Shown: in pieces, positions 1-7,122 of the stretch
Layout: each line of letters begins with the position of its first letter
Numbering within the stretch: position 1 is the first letter of the stretch
Assembly: GCA_002825515.1 (NCBI GenBank)
Contig: PJET01000137.1
Location: 1 to 16,284, forward strand
Direction of reading: 5' to 3'
Length of the DNA stretch: 16,284 bases
DNA from: Candidatus Thorarchaeota archaeon MP11T_1
GTDB lineage: Archaea > Asgardarchaeota > Thorarchaeia > Thorarchaeales > Thorarchaeaceae
Position numbers and translations under genes: made by a program
Notes under the pieces: model-generated
Seen by the model: only the letters and a program-made list of their open reading frames with translations
What the model was told of the DNA's origin: nothing
The model's database searches: none

Positions 1-112
1 CTCAGAAATAGTTTTGGGAAAACACTTATTGTCAAGGTGTAGGATTGCGATTAAAGGAGCATCAGGTATTATAGATGATTTGCTTGATATTTTCAGAGAT
101 TCGAGTTCCGTA
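1..112. other. Left-edge stretch with open frames on both strands, possible gene fragment
   Basis: The stretch downstream of the MglA-like GTPase has two open readings. On the minus strand a frame that could begin at a GTG or TTG inside the last codons of the GTPase stays open to the window edge and contains the residues IIPDAPLIAILHLD. On the plus strand a frame stays open from base 2 to a stop at 178-180, containing IAIKGASGIIDDLLDIF, and would overlap the GTPase 3' end by about 68 bp. I recognise neither. About 50 open codons can arise by chance, and the minus reading has the Ser-rich look of an antisense shadow. A gene fragment here is possible but not established. Confidence 0.2.
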
Positions 113-694
113 TCAAGAGATTGGTTGAGCAAGTACACTTGCACGCATAGCACTTTGAAAAAGATATTGAAAAGCTTCTAGGATATTGTGACCTTCTCTT
201 GCTACACTCATAAAGACTGGCACAGATCGTGGAATTTTCAGATGTACTCTAATCTGTTCTTCCTGAACAGCACCTGGAAGATCCTGTTTGTTGAGACACA
301 CAATCAATGGAAGAGGGCGCTCTTCCTCTTCAATCATTGACATTAGCTCATTCCAGCTTGCCAGATTCTCATTAAGAAGATGTTCCTGAGAGTCCGCAAC
401 AAAAATCACTCCATCAGCCCCTACCAGCACCACTTCTCGAGTTGACCTATAGAAATCTTGACCTGTGGCAGACCATACATGAGCATTTATTGTCCAGTTG
501 TTACTTAATGAAAAGGGTATTGTGCCAAAATCACAGAACATCGTTCTTCCAACAGTATTTTCTATAGATGTTAATTTCTCTGCATAGTCTAGTGTTGAAA
601 ACAGCCATCGGATTGAGGTCGTCTTGCCACTCATTGCAGGTCCAAAGAATACTATTTTGAGTCCCACGGTACGATTACCATAGTCGATTATCAT
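113..694 (-). CDS. MglA-like small Ras-superfamily GTPase
   Basis: A 193-residue P-loop GTPase of the MglA/Arf-like branch, expected to act as a GTP-dependent molecular switch. Visible motifs are the P-loop GPAMSGKT (residues 18-25), a G3 region VWSATGQ (73-79), G4 NKQD (135-138) and a likely G5 around SVAREGHN (163-170). The stretch FCDFGTIPF and the segment REVVLVGADGVIFVADSQ closely resemble bacterial MglA. As in MglA, the usual Asp of the DxxG motif is missing: the equivalent position is Ser75, while the Gly-Gln is kept. The start is supported by a GGGGGT Shine-Dalgarno about six bases before the ATG. It is the last recognised gene of an operon, 14 bp after the unrecognised protein and downstream of a tandem Roadblock protein, the usual regulator type for MglA. 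The exact pathway is unknown. Confidence 0.9.
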   Translation of the reverse strand: MIIDYGNRTVGLKIVFFGPAMSGKTTSIRWLFSTLDYAEKLTSIENTVGRTMFCDFGTIPFSLSNNWTINAHVWSATGQDFYRSTREVVLVGADGVIFVADSQEHLLNENLASWNELMSMIEEEERPLPLIVCLNKQDLPGAVQEEQIRVHLKIPRSVPVFMSVAREGHNILEAFQYLFQSAMRASVLAQPIS

Positions 695-708
695 TTTTTA
701 ACCCCCAA

Positions 709-1629
709 TCATGTTCCCCACATACTGTCAACCCAAGCCCCAAGTCCTGACAATGCTCCGCTTTTTACACAATCGGAGAAATCTTCATGCCATTCAGCTC
801 TGATGAACTGAATTAAATCGGGCAATTCTCCACCATCCCATCCGATTGCTTCATAGAGATTTCTTTCTGTTAGTGTTGTAGATGCGCCAAGCTCTCTTGC
901 TAGGCGGATTCTTGAGAGTAAGGTAACAGCTCTACGAGCTGCATGAACATAGTTGTTTATCTCTTCCTCAAAGACGTCTTGTGTGAGTTTCTCAGATTCA
1001 TCATCTAATTTGAGAACTGCTGTCAGAATATGATCTGACACATTGAGACCACGTAGTGACTTTGTGAGAAGACGTCTAATTCTTTCTAGTGATTGTTTCT
1101 TTCTGACCAGAATTTTATTCACAATCTTCTTCTCAACTTCAAGACTGTTATTCGATGGCTTTACAAGTGAGAATGTAATGGATGATGGTGAACTCACTCT
1201 TAGTATGCCGCAATTATGCGAGTTTTTGAGAATATGCGATGTCACATCTTGAAGTGTACTCTCAGTAACTTGTACTCCCAGCACAGTGAAGCCTAATGGT
1301 ACAGCTAGAATCCATCCTGCAAAATGTGAAATTCTATCCATAGCAAGTCTTAGATTCCCCGATAGTCCGCAAACAATTGTTCTACTAACTTCGTAGTTAT
1401 GTTTTTCTTCCTCCCAGACAGAAAGAATTTCTGACTCGGATGTAAAATCTCGCCAGAATACTAGTTTATGTCGATGAGAACACAAAGTGGTTAAACTCTC
1501 TGTAATGTCATCCACCAGTTCAATATCTTCACCAGCGACAATCACGGGCATCCGCTCTAGTAACGTGTTTAATAGGAGCGGGAATTGGTCGCCCATCAGC
1601 TCGATTAGTTTCATGATTGAATATGTCAT
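709..1629 (-). CDS. Unrecognised protein between Roadblock and GTPase genes
   Basis: I do not recognise this 306-residue protein. The first ~130 residues alternate hydrophobic strand-like runs (PVIVAGEDIE, RTIVCGL, GWILAVPLGF) with helices, as in an alpha/beta fold, but there is no Walker A or other catalytic signature. From about residue 165 to 245 it is rich in charged helices (for example EKKIVNKILVRKK), and the C-terminus contains Trp-rich segments. No signal peptide or convincing membrane segment is seen. Its ATG overlaps the stop of the upstream Roadblock gene in ATGA (1626-1629), with a GAGGAG Shine-Dalgarno seven bases upstream, so translation is probably coupled. The GTPase follows 14 bp later. 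By position it could be an effector, scaffold or regulator of the GTPase; that is inference only. Confidence 0.85.
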   Translation of the reverse strand: MTYSIMKLIELMGDQFPLLLNTLLERMPVIVAGEDIELVDDITESLTTLCSHRHKLVFWRDFTSESEILSVWEEEKHNYEVSRTIVCGLSGNLRLAMDRISHFAGWILAVPLGFTVLGVQVTESTLQDVTSHILKNSHNCGILRVSSPSSITFSLVKPSNNSLEVEKKIVNKILVRKKQSLERIRRLLTKSLRGLNVSDHILTAVLKLDDESEKLTQDVFEEEINNYVHAARRAVTLLSRIRLARELGASTTLTERNLYEAIGWDGGELPDLIQFIRAEWHEDFSDCVKSGALSGLGAWVDSMWGT

Positions 1630-2573
1630 GGTTCTCTCCTCGTTAACATCAAGCCGCCATCGGACCCTCCTGACAATAACAACTCTTTCAGATCATCTGG
1701 AACTGCAGGCTTCACCGCAGAGGCGGCCGCTAGGACCCGCCTTATTTCCTCAATGTAATGTTTTAGTAGAAGTCTCATTAGACCAAGCTTTTGACTGTCT
1801 TTGTCTACCCACAGACTGAACACACCATTCGGGACTGCATAGATGAAATGACGTGTATCTTCAGTTTCACACAAGACTGTCTGTAGTGAACTATTTCGTA
1901 ATGTTCTTACAACACGTTCTGACGCATCATGAAGTGCGAAAGACATCGCAGCTAGTCGATCGTTGGTAAATCCTTCCAATGAAACTCGGACTCCACCACT
2001 TAATGAGAGAAATACTGATCCAATATTAGGAATACAGTCATGAACTTGGCGCAGAAGAGCTCTGAGGCTAAGTGCCTGTGAACGGTCGAGTGAAATCATG
2101 GAACGAGATATGCCATAGCTCGTGTCACGACCCTCAGCAACAGCGAATCCTTGTAGCACTTTCTGGGTTTCATCAGTGCTATAGGAACGTAGTGGTGGAA
2201 GTCTTCCATCTACATGTTGCCTAAGAAGAAAGGAAAGTCTGGATAGATTATCTTTCATCTCAATGAATAATGCAGCAAGATTCACTCGGGGCGCAGTTGT
2301 CACCGTCAAGAAATAGTCTGGGTCATTCGGTAGTGAAGCGAGAAAGACCTTGGATGTGTCGGACTCCATTAGAAGATATCCAAAATCGCCATGTATGAGT
2401 TTCGCTACACCAAAGATTGCACAGGTCGAGGACGCTACAGCAAAGACCTCATCTTTGCTAAACCACACTCCTGCACTTGCTACTGGGAGTCCGTCTTTCT
2501 GTATCAAGACTACATTTTCAACGCCTGTGATAGCCTTAATATTCTGCAAGGTTTCAGTAAGTTCGTCGCTCAA
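1626..2573 (-). CDS. Tandem Roadblock/LC7 domain protein
   Basis: A 315-residue protein, probably a regulator or scaffold of the downstream GTPase, as MglB is for MglA. Residues about 5-115 form a typical Roadblock/LC7 domain: initial helix, then GVENVVLIQKDGLPVAS, central helix, GYLLME and KVFLASLPND strands, and a last amphipathic helix. Residues about 168-283 repeat the pattern more weakly (IGSVFLSLSGGVRVS, helix with LAAMSFALHDAS, RHFIYAVPNGVFSLWVD, C-terminal helix), so I read a second, diverged Roadblock domain. The linker (118-167) is low in predicted structure. A TTG start is chosen because the frame upstream holds no ATG or GTG before a stop, and the TTG lies ~29 bases after the start site expected from the TATA box at 2625-2632. 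It heads a three-gene operon. Confidence 0.85.
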   Translation of the reverse strand: MSDELTETLQNIKAITGVENVVLIQKDGLPVASAGVWFSKDEVFAVASSTCAIFGVAKLIHGDFGYLLMESDTSKVFLASLPNDPDYFLTVTTAPRVNLAALFIEMKDNLSRLSFLLRQHVDGRLPPLRSYSTDETQKVLQGFAVAEGRDTSYGISRSMISLDRSQALSLRALLRQVHDCIPNIGSVFLSLSGGVRVSLEGFTNDRLAAMSFALHDASERVVRTLRNSSLQTVLCETEDTRHFIYAVPNGVFSLWVDKDSQKLGLMRLLLKHYIEEIRRVLAAASAVKPAVPDDLKELLLSGGSDGGLMLTRREP

Positions 2574-2624
2574 GTCCTCAGCCCCGGACGGAAGGTTGGG
2601 TTCAATGTAGAATCCATCTCGTGA

Positions 2625-2632
2625 CTATATAA
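2625..2632 (-). promoter_or_regulatory. TATA box for the Roadblock/GTPase operon
   Basis: On the minus strand the sequence TTATATAG is a good archaeal TATA box. Transcription would be expected to start near 2602, leaving a leader of about 29 bases before the TTG start at 2573. An ATG at 2615-2617 would lie upstream of that start site and opens only a short frame, which supports the TTG. The rest of the gap between 2574 and 2711 shows nothing else I can name. Confidence 0.55.
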
Positions 2633-2711
2633 CCACCACACAGAATTGTAAGATGGACATACTGATTTTGTGAATCTTGTTCGAAATCGGGCTAGGCTGT
2701 GAAGGATGCTA

Positions 2712-4007
2712 TCACATATGTATCAGAGCAGTGTCAGGAACCTCTTGGAAGACCTCACGGGCGGCTCGTCCCACCTTTACACGGTTCTTATCAAATGTAT
2801 ACACTCGAATTACATCAAGATAGGTCTTCATCATTTCTGCAATATTGGAGTACTCAGAGAGGTTGTGAGGCACCCTTTTTCCATCAACAACCTCAAAAAT
2901 CCCTATCTCCATCGGATCAAGTTGATGTGGATTATATGGAACTGATGGAAGAGTAGGAACATCAACTATCACCTCATCGCGATTGACTCCAGCAATGGAG
3001 GCTATTTCGTCTTGAATACTCTCACGAACTTTACTTTTGGTGAGAATCTTAGAAACAAACCTATCTTGTGTATGAATGACCTTTTCGAAGGCTGATTTGT
3101 AAAGAGTACGCGAGTCAAGGAGATTGACCATCTTTATAGCTTCTTTTGCATACTCTGATTCTGCAGGGTCTATGTTCCGGACGCTGGATATTAGCGACAT
3201 GTCATCCAATTCTAGAAATTCTTCAGGGGATGAAAAACTAGTCATTTCTAGTACTTTATCTGCTGCACCAATTAACTTGACTAGCATAACTTCAACGCTA
3301 CGTACTGTCTTGTGATAATAGACATTGAGAAACATCTCATATCTTGCTACAAGAAATGATTCTAAAGCGCCTCTGGCTGCGATGTCAAATTGCATCTTAT
3401 AGTCTTTTGAGATTTCAATACTATCTATCAGACGATGAATATCAACCAGTCCGTAATTAACTCCACAATAGAACGAGTCTCGAATCAAGTAGTCCATTTT
3501 ATCTGAGTCAATCTGTCCGGCAACAATTCCAGCTATGATAGCATCCTTCTTGGTTTTCTGGCGGCCTCTTACTAGGTCAGCAATGCGTTTCTTAGAAATA
3601 CCATCTGCTTCTAATTGATCGCCCAGCTCGCTCTTGAGGATTATCCACTCTGTTACATCCTCGTGGTTCATTCCACGTTCTTCTATAAGTACTTCCTCAA
3701 AGACATGACTAAAGGGGCCATGGCCAATATCGTGAAGAAGTCCGGCTATTCTTACTTCTTGGAGCTGCTGGTTTCCGAGTCCCATTCGACTCAAAAGTCT
3801 TCTACCACTGAGACCTGCAAGATACATAACACCAATGCAATGACCAAAACGTGTATGTTCTGCTGTTGGATAGACAAAATGACCACCTGAGAGCTGTTTG
3901 ATTCTTCTTAGTCTCTGATAGGGTAAAGAATTGATTATTTTCGCCTCAGTTTCAGTGATACCTATGAAACCATGGATGGGATCGTTAATCTCCATAGCAA
4001 ATTTCAT
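2712..4007 (-). CDS. HD-superfamily phosphohydrolase (COG1078, SAMHD1/dGTPase-like)
   Basis: A 431-residue metal-dependent HD-domain phosphohydrolase of the family that includes dNTP triphosphohydrolases and SAMHD1. The metal-site motif is complete: His51 in TAEHTRFGHCIG, His92-Asp93 in GLLHDIGHGPFSH, and an Asp in QIDSDKMDYLIRD (about D169). The N-terminal DPIHGFI and QRLRRIKQL segments are also characteristic of COG1078. The length is normal for the family. Its natural substrate cannot be read from the sequence; a dNTP or another phosphorylated nucleotide is likely. The ATG at 4007 follows a GATGGTGG Shine-Dalgarno. It lies 23 bp after the HTH regulator gene on the same strand, so the two are probably cotranscribed. 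The C-terminal ~120 residues are variable and do not show a second catalytic domain. Confidence 0.9.
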   Translation of the reverse strand: MKFAMEINDPIHGFIGITETEAKIINSLPYQRLRRIKQLSGGHFVYPTAEHTRFGHCIGVMYLAGLSGRRLLSRMGLGNQQLQEVRIAGLLHDIGHGPFSHVFEEVLIEERGMNHEDVTEWIILKSELGDQLEADGISKKRIADLVRGRQKTKKDAIIAGIVAGQIDSDKMDYLIRDSFYCGVNYGLVDIHRLIDSIEISKDYKMQFDIAARGALESFLVARYEMFLNVYYHKTVRSVEVMLVKLIGAADKVLEMTSFSSPEEFLELDDMSLISSVRNIDPAESEYAKEAIKMVNLLDSRTLYKSAFEKVIHTQDRFVSKILTKSKVRESIQDEIASIAGVNRDEVIVDVPTLPSVPYNPHQLDPMEIGIFEVVDGKRVPHNLSEYSNIAEMMKTYLDVIRVYTFDKNRVKVGRAAREVFQEVPDTALIHM

Positions 4008-4030
4008 TTTTCCACCATCTTGATTAGGTA

Positions 4031-4774
4031 TTACATCTGAGGATTGAACAATCGAATCTCACGTACTAGTTCCTCAGCAGTATCTATTTCTGATATACAT
4101 AAAGGTAGGTGTATACTGTCAGCTATTCTTACAGCAAGAGGATCCAATTCTTTTACACCTTGAAGTATCACTACTGCTGGTTTTACAGCAACGGAAGTGC
4201 CAATCTGGCTGGCCTTTATAGCCACCATTGGTGATCGACCAGTGCTAACATTTGTGAGAATTGCTCCACGCTGAGTAGTTCCTCCATAGAGACGGAGAAG
4301 CTGTTGCGGGGTCAAGCTGATAATGGCTTTGATACTATCAAGAACCGTGTAACCATAGATGTCTCTATCGAGCAAATTCCGATGAGTTAGAACTTTGCAG
4401 TTAAGATGGTCTACAAGTAGTCTTGATGGGATTGGGACACCAAATTCACGGCTGTCAAGGATTGCATCGGAAGATATCTCAGGTGTTATCAATTTCTCCA
4501 GTGCCATCGCAACTCTTCCACCCTCGGTTGCATCCATTTCAATTAGTCCTTCGACGAACCGTTTGATGGTTTCTACTCGAGGCGATTTTCGTCTACCACT
4601 CTCATAATCACTTATGACTGAAGGTGATACATGAAGGTGCTTGGCGAGATTCTTCTGGGAGATATGAAATCTTTCGCGCCACCGTCGCATGACAGCGCCA
4701 GGATCGTTCTCTGCGAGGCAAATCTCACCAGCCATTGCTTCTGCAAGCCTTCGGAGTGCCTCACTGTTGTCCAT
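4031..4774 (-). CDS. COG1709-type helix-turn-helix transcriptional regulator
   Basis: A 247-residue predicted DNA-binding regulator of the archaeal COG1709 family. Residues about 27-80 form an XRE/Cro-type helix-turn-helix: MRRWRERFHISQKNLAKHL, then the recognition helix SPSVISDYESGRRKSP. The C-terminal ~160 residues are a conserved alpha/beta domain with segments such as GYTVLDSIKAII and KPAVVILQGVKELDPLA, which may sense a ligand or mediate dimerisation. The frame is open 60 codons further upstream, but those codons run into the divergent GPN-loop GTPase gene and look non-coding. I therefore start at MDNSEALRRL, where family members begin. The HD phosphohydrolase follows 23 bp later, suggesting joint control or regulation of that enzyme. 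Targets are unknown. Confidence 0.85.
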   Translation of the reverse strand: MDNSEALRRLAEAMAGEICLAENDPGAVMRRWRERFHISQKNLAKHLHVSPSVISDYESGRRKSPRVETIKRFVEGLIEMDATEGGRVAMALEKLITPEISSDAILDSREFGVPIPSRLLVDHLNCKVLTHRNLLDRDIYGYTVLDSIKAIISLTPQQLLRLYGGTTQRGAILTNVSTGRSPMVAIKASQIGTSVAVKPAVVILQGVKELDPLAVRIADSIHLPLCISEIDTAEELVREIRLFNPQM

Positions 4775-4796
4775 AATCTGTCTGCCTTTCAGAATC

Positions 4797-4804
4797 GCTA
4801 TAAG
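4797..4804 (-). promoter_or_regulatory. Possible TATA box for the HTH-HD operon
   Basis: CTTATAGC on the minus strand is centred about 26 bases before the ATG at 4774. If used, transcription would start at or next to the ATG, implying a leaderless mRNA. No well-placed Shine-Dalgarno sits before this ATG; AAAGG is about 12-15 bases away. I see no convincing TATA box for the divergent GPN-loop gene in the remaining part of this 127-bp gap. Confidence 0.35.
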
Positions 4805-4901
4805 AGTTGTGTAGATACAGATTTGAGAGAAGTCAAAGACCAGTAGGTTTGTACCGAAGAACTCAAAGAGGTTGTTTGAACATTTCAATTCGGTTCTACA
4901 G

Positions 4902-5666
4902 ATGTTTTTCACATTCATAGTTGGTACAGCAGGTTCAGGAAAATCTCTACTCACAGCCTCAATGGAAAAGTGGTTGGTTGGTTCGGATTTGAGTGTGACC
5001 GTTGTTAATCTCGATCCTGGTGTTGATTCGCCGCCGTATACGAGCGATGTTGATATCAGGGAATATGTGGATTATGGAGAGGTAATGAGCTCATTTGGGT
5101 TAGGTCCAAATGGAGCTCTTGTGGCTTCATTGGACATGGCTGTTGGTAGTGTCAGTGATATGAGAGACGAGATTATTGATACGGAGCGAGATTATGTTCT
5201 TGTGGATTGTCCAGGACAGATGGAGCTTTTTGCATATCGAAACTCTGGGCCTTTGATGGTGACTAGTCTCGGTGGTGCTGATCCAGCACTCTCTCTATAC
5301 TTGCTTGATTCCAATATTGCTAGAACACCTACTGGATATCTCTCATCGACTCTATTGGGAATCTCGATTAGCATCAGATTTGGCCTTCCACAGTTGAATG
5401 TCCTCAGTAAGCCAGATATCCTAACTAATGAAGAGGTGGAGGAGATTGTAGAGTGGGGGTCAGAGCCATATCTGCTTGAAGAAGCTCTCGAGTCATCTGC
5501 TGAAGGGCTACGAAGAGAGTACTCTAGATCCATTATGGAGATGCTTGAATCTCTAGACACTGCAACAGGTTGCTTACCTGTTTCGGCAAAAGAGATGACT
5601 GGAATGGATTTGTTGTATGGGGAGATGCAACGTATCTTTGCTGGCGGAGATAATCTATACGAGTGA
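4902..5666 (+). CDS. GPN-loop GTPase (PF03029 family)
   Basis: A 254-residue GPN-loop GTPase. Archaeal members such as Pyrococcus PAB0955 form GTP-dependent homodimers, and their eukaryotic relatives act in RNA polymerase II assembly. The P-loop GTAGSGKS is at residues 8-15, the NLDPGVDSPPY switch segment follows, the diagnostic Gly-Pro-Asn insert is at 68-70 in FGLGPNGAL, G3 is DCPGQME (102-108) and the G4-like motif is SKPD (169-172). The ATG at 4902 is chosen because the P-loop must lie right at the N-terminus; an upstream TTG at 4872 would add ten residues that do not look like the family. No Shine-Dalgarno is visible. The gene is divergent from the HTH regulator and is followed within 8 bp by the tRNA methyltransferase. 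Its archaeal cellular role is unclear. Confidence 0.93.
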   Translation: MFFTFIVGTAGSGKSLLTASMEKWLVGSDLSVTVVNLDPGVDSPPYTSDVDIREYVDYGEVMSSFGLGPNGALVASLDMAVGSVSDMRDEIIDTERDYVLVDCPGQMELFAYRNSGPLMVTSLGGADPALSLYLLDSNIARTPTGYLSSTLLGISISIRFGLPQLNVLSKPDILTNEEVEEIVEWGSEPYLLEEALESSAEGLRREYSRSIMEMLESLDTATGCLPVSAKEMTGMDLLYGEMQRIFAGGDNLYE

Positions 5667-5673
5667 TGGCTGT

Positions 5674-6699
5674 TTGACCAAATACTTTGTCTATATTTCT
5701 GGCGAGAACATCGGTGTAGCTAGAGCAGAAGTCAACATATTGACTCGTTTGTTGGGGATTAGTGAAACAGTCTACTGGGATGAACGTGTGGGCTTGATAG
5801 ATTCTCACAGAAACCCAACCTCCTTTTTCCTTGAACGGGCGGCCCTAGTCAAAGAAGCTGGGGTTATATTGGCGGAAATTGATGCGCAAGATGATCTGCT
5901 TGGAAATTTGTCTGATGATGTATTGATAGATGCCATTGGAGCAGAAAGGACGTTCTCAGTGAGGACTGTATCTGAAGGAGGCATTTTCTCTGCCAATGAA
6001 CGACTTGAATTCGAAAACGATCTTGGTGCACATATCAAACGTGTCGTAGGCGCGAGTGTGGATTTGGATAAACCTCAGACACGCATCCTTGTTATATTCA
6101 CAAAGGAAAGGATTCGAGTATGTAAGTCCGTTGCTTCAAAATTAAGACCAATGTTGAGAGCCAGAGAGCCGGGAAAGAAACCTTTCTTCCATCCTAGCAT
6201 GATGAATGCTACTCTGGCCAGGGTAATGTGTAATCTTGCAGGAATTACACCAGGTGAAATTGTACTTGACCCGTTCTGTGGAGGCGGCGGAATTCTATGC
6301 GAGGCCTTTCTTATTGGTGCGAAAGTTATTGGAGTTGATTTGAGTTGGCGACTGTTAACAGGAAGTATAGACAATCTCTCACCGATTGGGAGCAATTATG
6401 GCATTGTTCAAGGAGATGTTCGTAATTTGCCAGTTCGATTGTGTGATTGTATAGTAACAGATCCTCCTTATGGCAGGGCAAGTTCGACTAGAGGAGCACG
6501 GGCTATTGAGCTCGTAGAGTTTCTTTTTGGTAGAGCTGATTTGATTCTTCGTCGTCGAGATGATAGTATATGTATCTGTGGGAGTAGTGAGATGAACCTA
6601 AAAGATTTGGCTGAGGAGATGGGACTTGTGGTTAGTCAAGTTCTCCAAGTCAGAGTTCATAGTGGATTAGTCAGAGAACTCCTCATAATCGGAGTTTAG
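5674..6699 (+). CDS. tRNA (guanine(10)-N2)-dimethyltransferase, Trm-G10/Trm11 family
   Basis: A 341-residue SAM-dependent methyltransferase of COG1041, which methylates N2 of G10 in tRNA. The N-terminal ~150 residues fit the ferredoxin-like/THUMP tRNA-binding part. They are followed by the typical REPGKKPFFHPSMMNATLAR linker, motif I LDPFCGGGG (198-206) and catalytic motif IV TDPPYGRASS with DPPY at 263-266. Motif I has Gly where many relatives have Thr (CGTGG), which should not abolish function. I start at TTG 5674 (MTKYFVYISGEN) because family members begin just before this strand and GTGAT, part of the archaeal Shine-Dalgarno, lies about seven bases upstream. An ATG at 5617 is in frame but would overlap the GPN gene by 50 bp. 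It probably shares a transcript with the GPN-loop GTPase. Its stop overlaps that of UPF0201 by 4 bp, convergently. Confidence 0.9.
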   Translation: MTKYFVYISGENIGVARAEVNILTRLLGISETVYWDERVGLIDSHRNPTSFFLERAALVKEAGVILAEIDAQDDLLGNLSDDVLIDAIGAERTFSVRTVSEGGIFSANERLEFENDLGAHIKRVVGASVDLDKPQTRILVIFTKERIRVCKSVASKLRPMLRAREPGKKPFFHPSMMNATLARVMCNLAGITPGEIVLDPFCGGGGILCEAFLIGAKVIGVDLSWRLLTGSIDNLSPIGSNYGIVQGDVRNLPVRLCDCIVTDPPYGRASSTRGARAIELVEFLFGRADLILRRRDDSICICGSSEMNLKDLAEEMGLVVSQVLQVRVHSGLVRELLIIGV

Positions 6700-7121
6700 T
6701 TTTGGATGATTCTCCCATCTTTTGTCGGTGGTGTAAACCACTTTACAAACTCCTCAAATTCCTGTTCTGAATCAAGTATAAACACAATTTCAATGCAGCC
6801 AAGTGGTGGTAGGTCTTGGTTGTCATCTATTATTCGTACTTTCTTGGTAAAAGCAGCCTGTTTATCAAAGTAGATCTTTGTTGAGATGCCATTCCAGTTT
6901 GCCTCTATTCTTTTACGAGCTGCATCGATGATTCTAGTGCCGTGGATTTTCTGACGCAAGAAACTCATAGCGTTACGATTAGTAAAGGATATGGAAAACT
7001 CTTGGATCTCATTGTCCTCGGTGATTACTGCATCAGGTCCTCCAAGAAGGTTTTCGAGAGCCTTTCCCACCTTCTTGATATCTTCGGTAGGGTTTACTGG
7101 ACATGTGATGAGAATTTCCAT
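6696..7121 (-). CDS. UPF0201 family protein (COG1325)
   Basis: A 141-residue protein matching the archaeal UPF0201 family, annotated as a predicted RNA-binding protein or exosome-associated subunit. The characteristic start is ILITCPVNPTEDIKKVGKAL, followed by the LRQKIHGTRIIDAARK segment in the middle and a C-terminal IEIVFILDSEQEFEEFVKWF strand-helix unit. No catalytic motif is visible and the biochemical role is not established. The ATG lies one base after the stop of the UPF0200 gene (TGA G ATG), so translation is almost certainly coupled. In Archaeoglobus the two families occur as one fused protein, supporting a shared function. Its stop codon overlaps that of the convergent methyltransferase gene. 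Confidence 0.88.
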   Translation of the reverse strand: MEILITCPVNPTEDIKKVGKALENLLGGPDAVITEDNEIQEFSISFTNRNAMSFLRQKIHGTRIIDAARKRIEANWNGISTKIYFDKQAAFTKKVRIIDDNQDLPPLGCIEIVFILDSEQEFEEFVKWFTPPTKDGRIIQN

Positions 7122-7122
7122 C

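Noticed and set aside
1043..1252. Antisense open frames inside the operon genes, here and at 2350-2624, 3615-3890, 5192-5560, 10364-11194 and elsewhere
   Set aside because: They are shadows of well-supported genes on the other strand, Ser/Leu-rich and without family features.
4775..4954. Sixty-codon N-terminal extension of the HTH regulator
   Set aside because: It overlaps the start of the divergent GPN-loop gene, has no Shine-Dalgarno, and its composition does not resemble the COG1709 family, which starts at MDNSEALRRL.
5617..5673. ATG start of the methyltransferase inside the GPN-loop gene
   Set aside because: It would overlap the upstream gene by 50 bp and add 19 residues not seen in the family; TTG 5674 has a suitable Shine-Dalgarno-like GTGAT.
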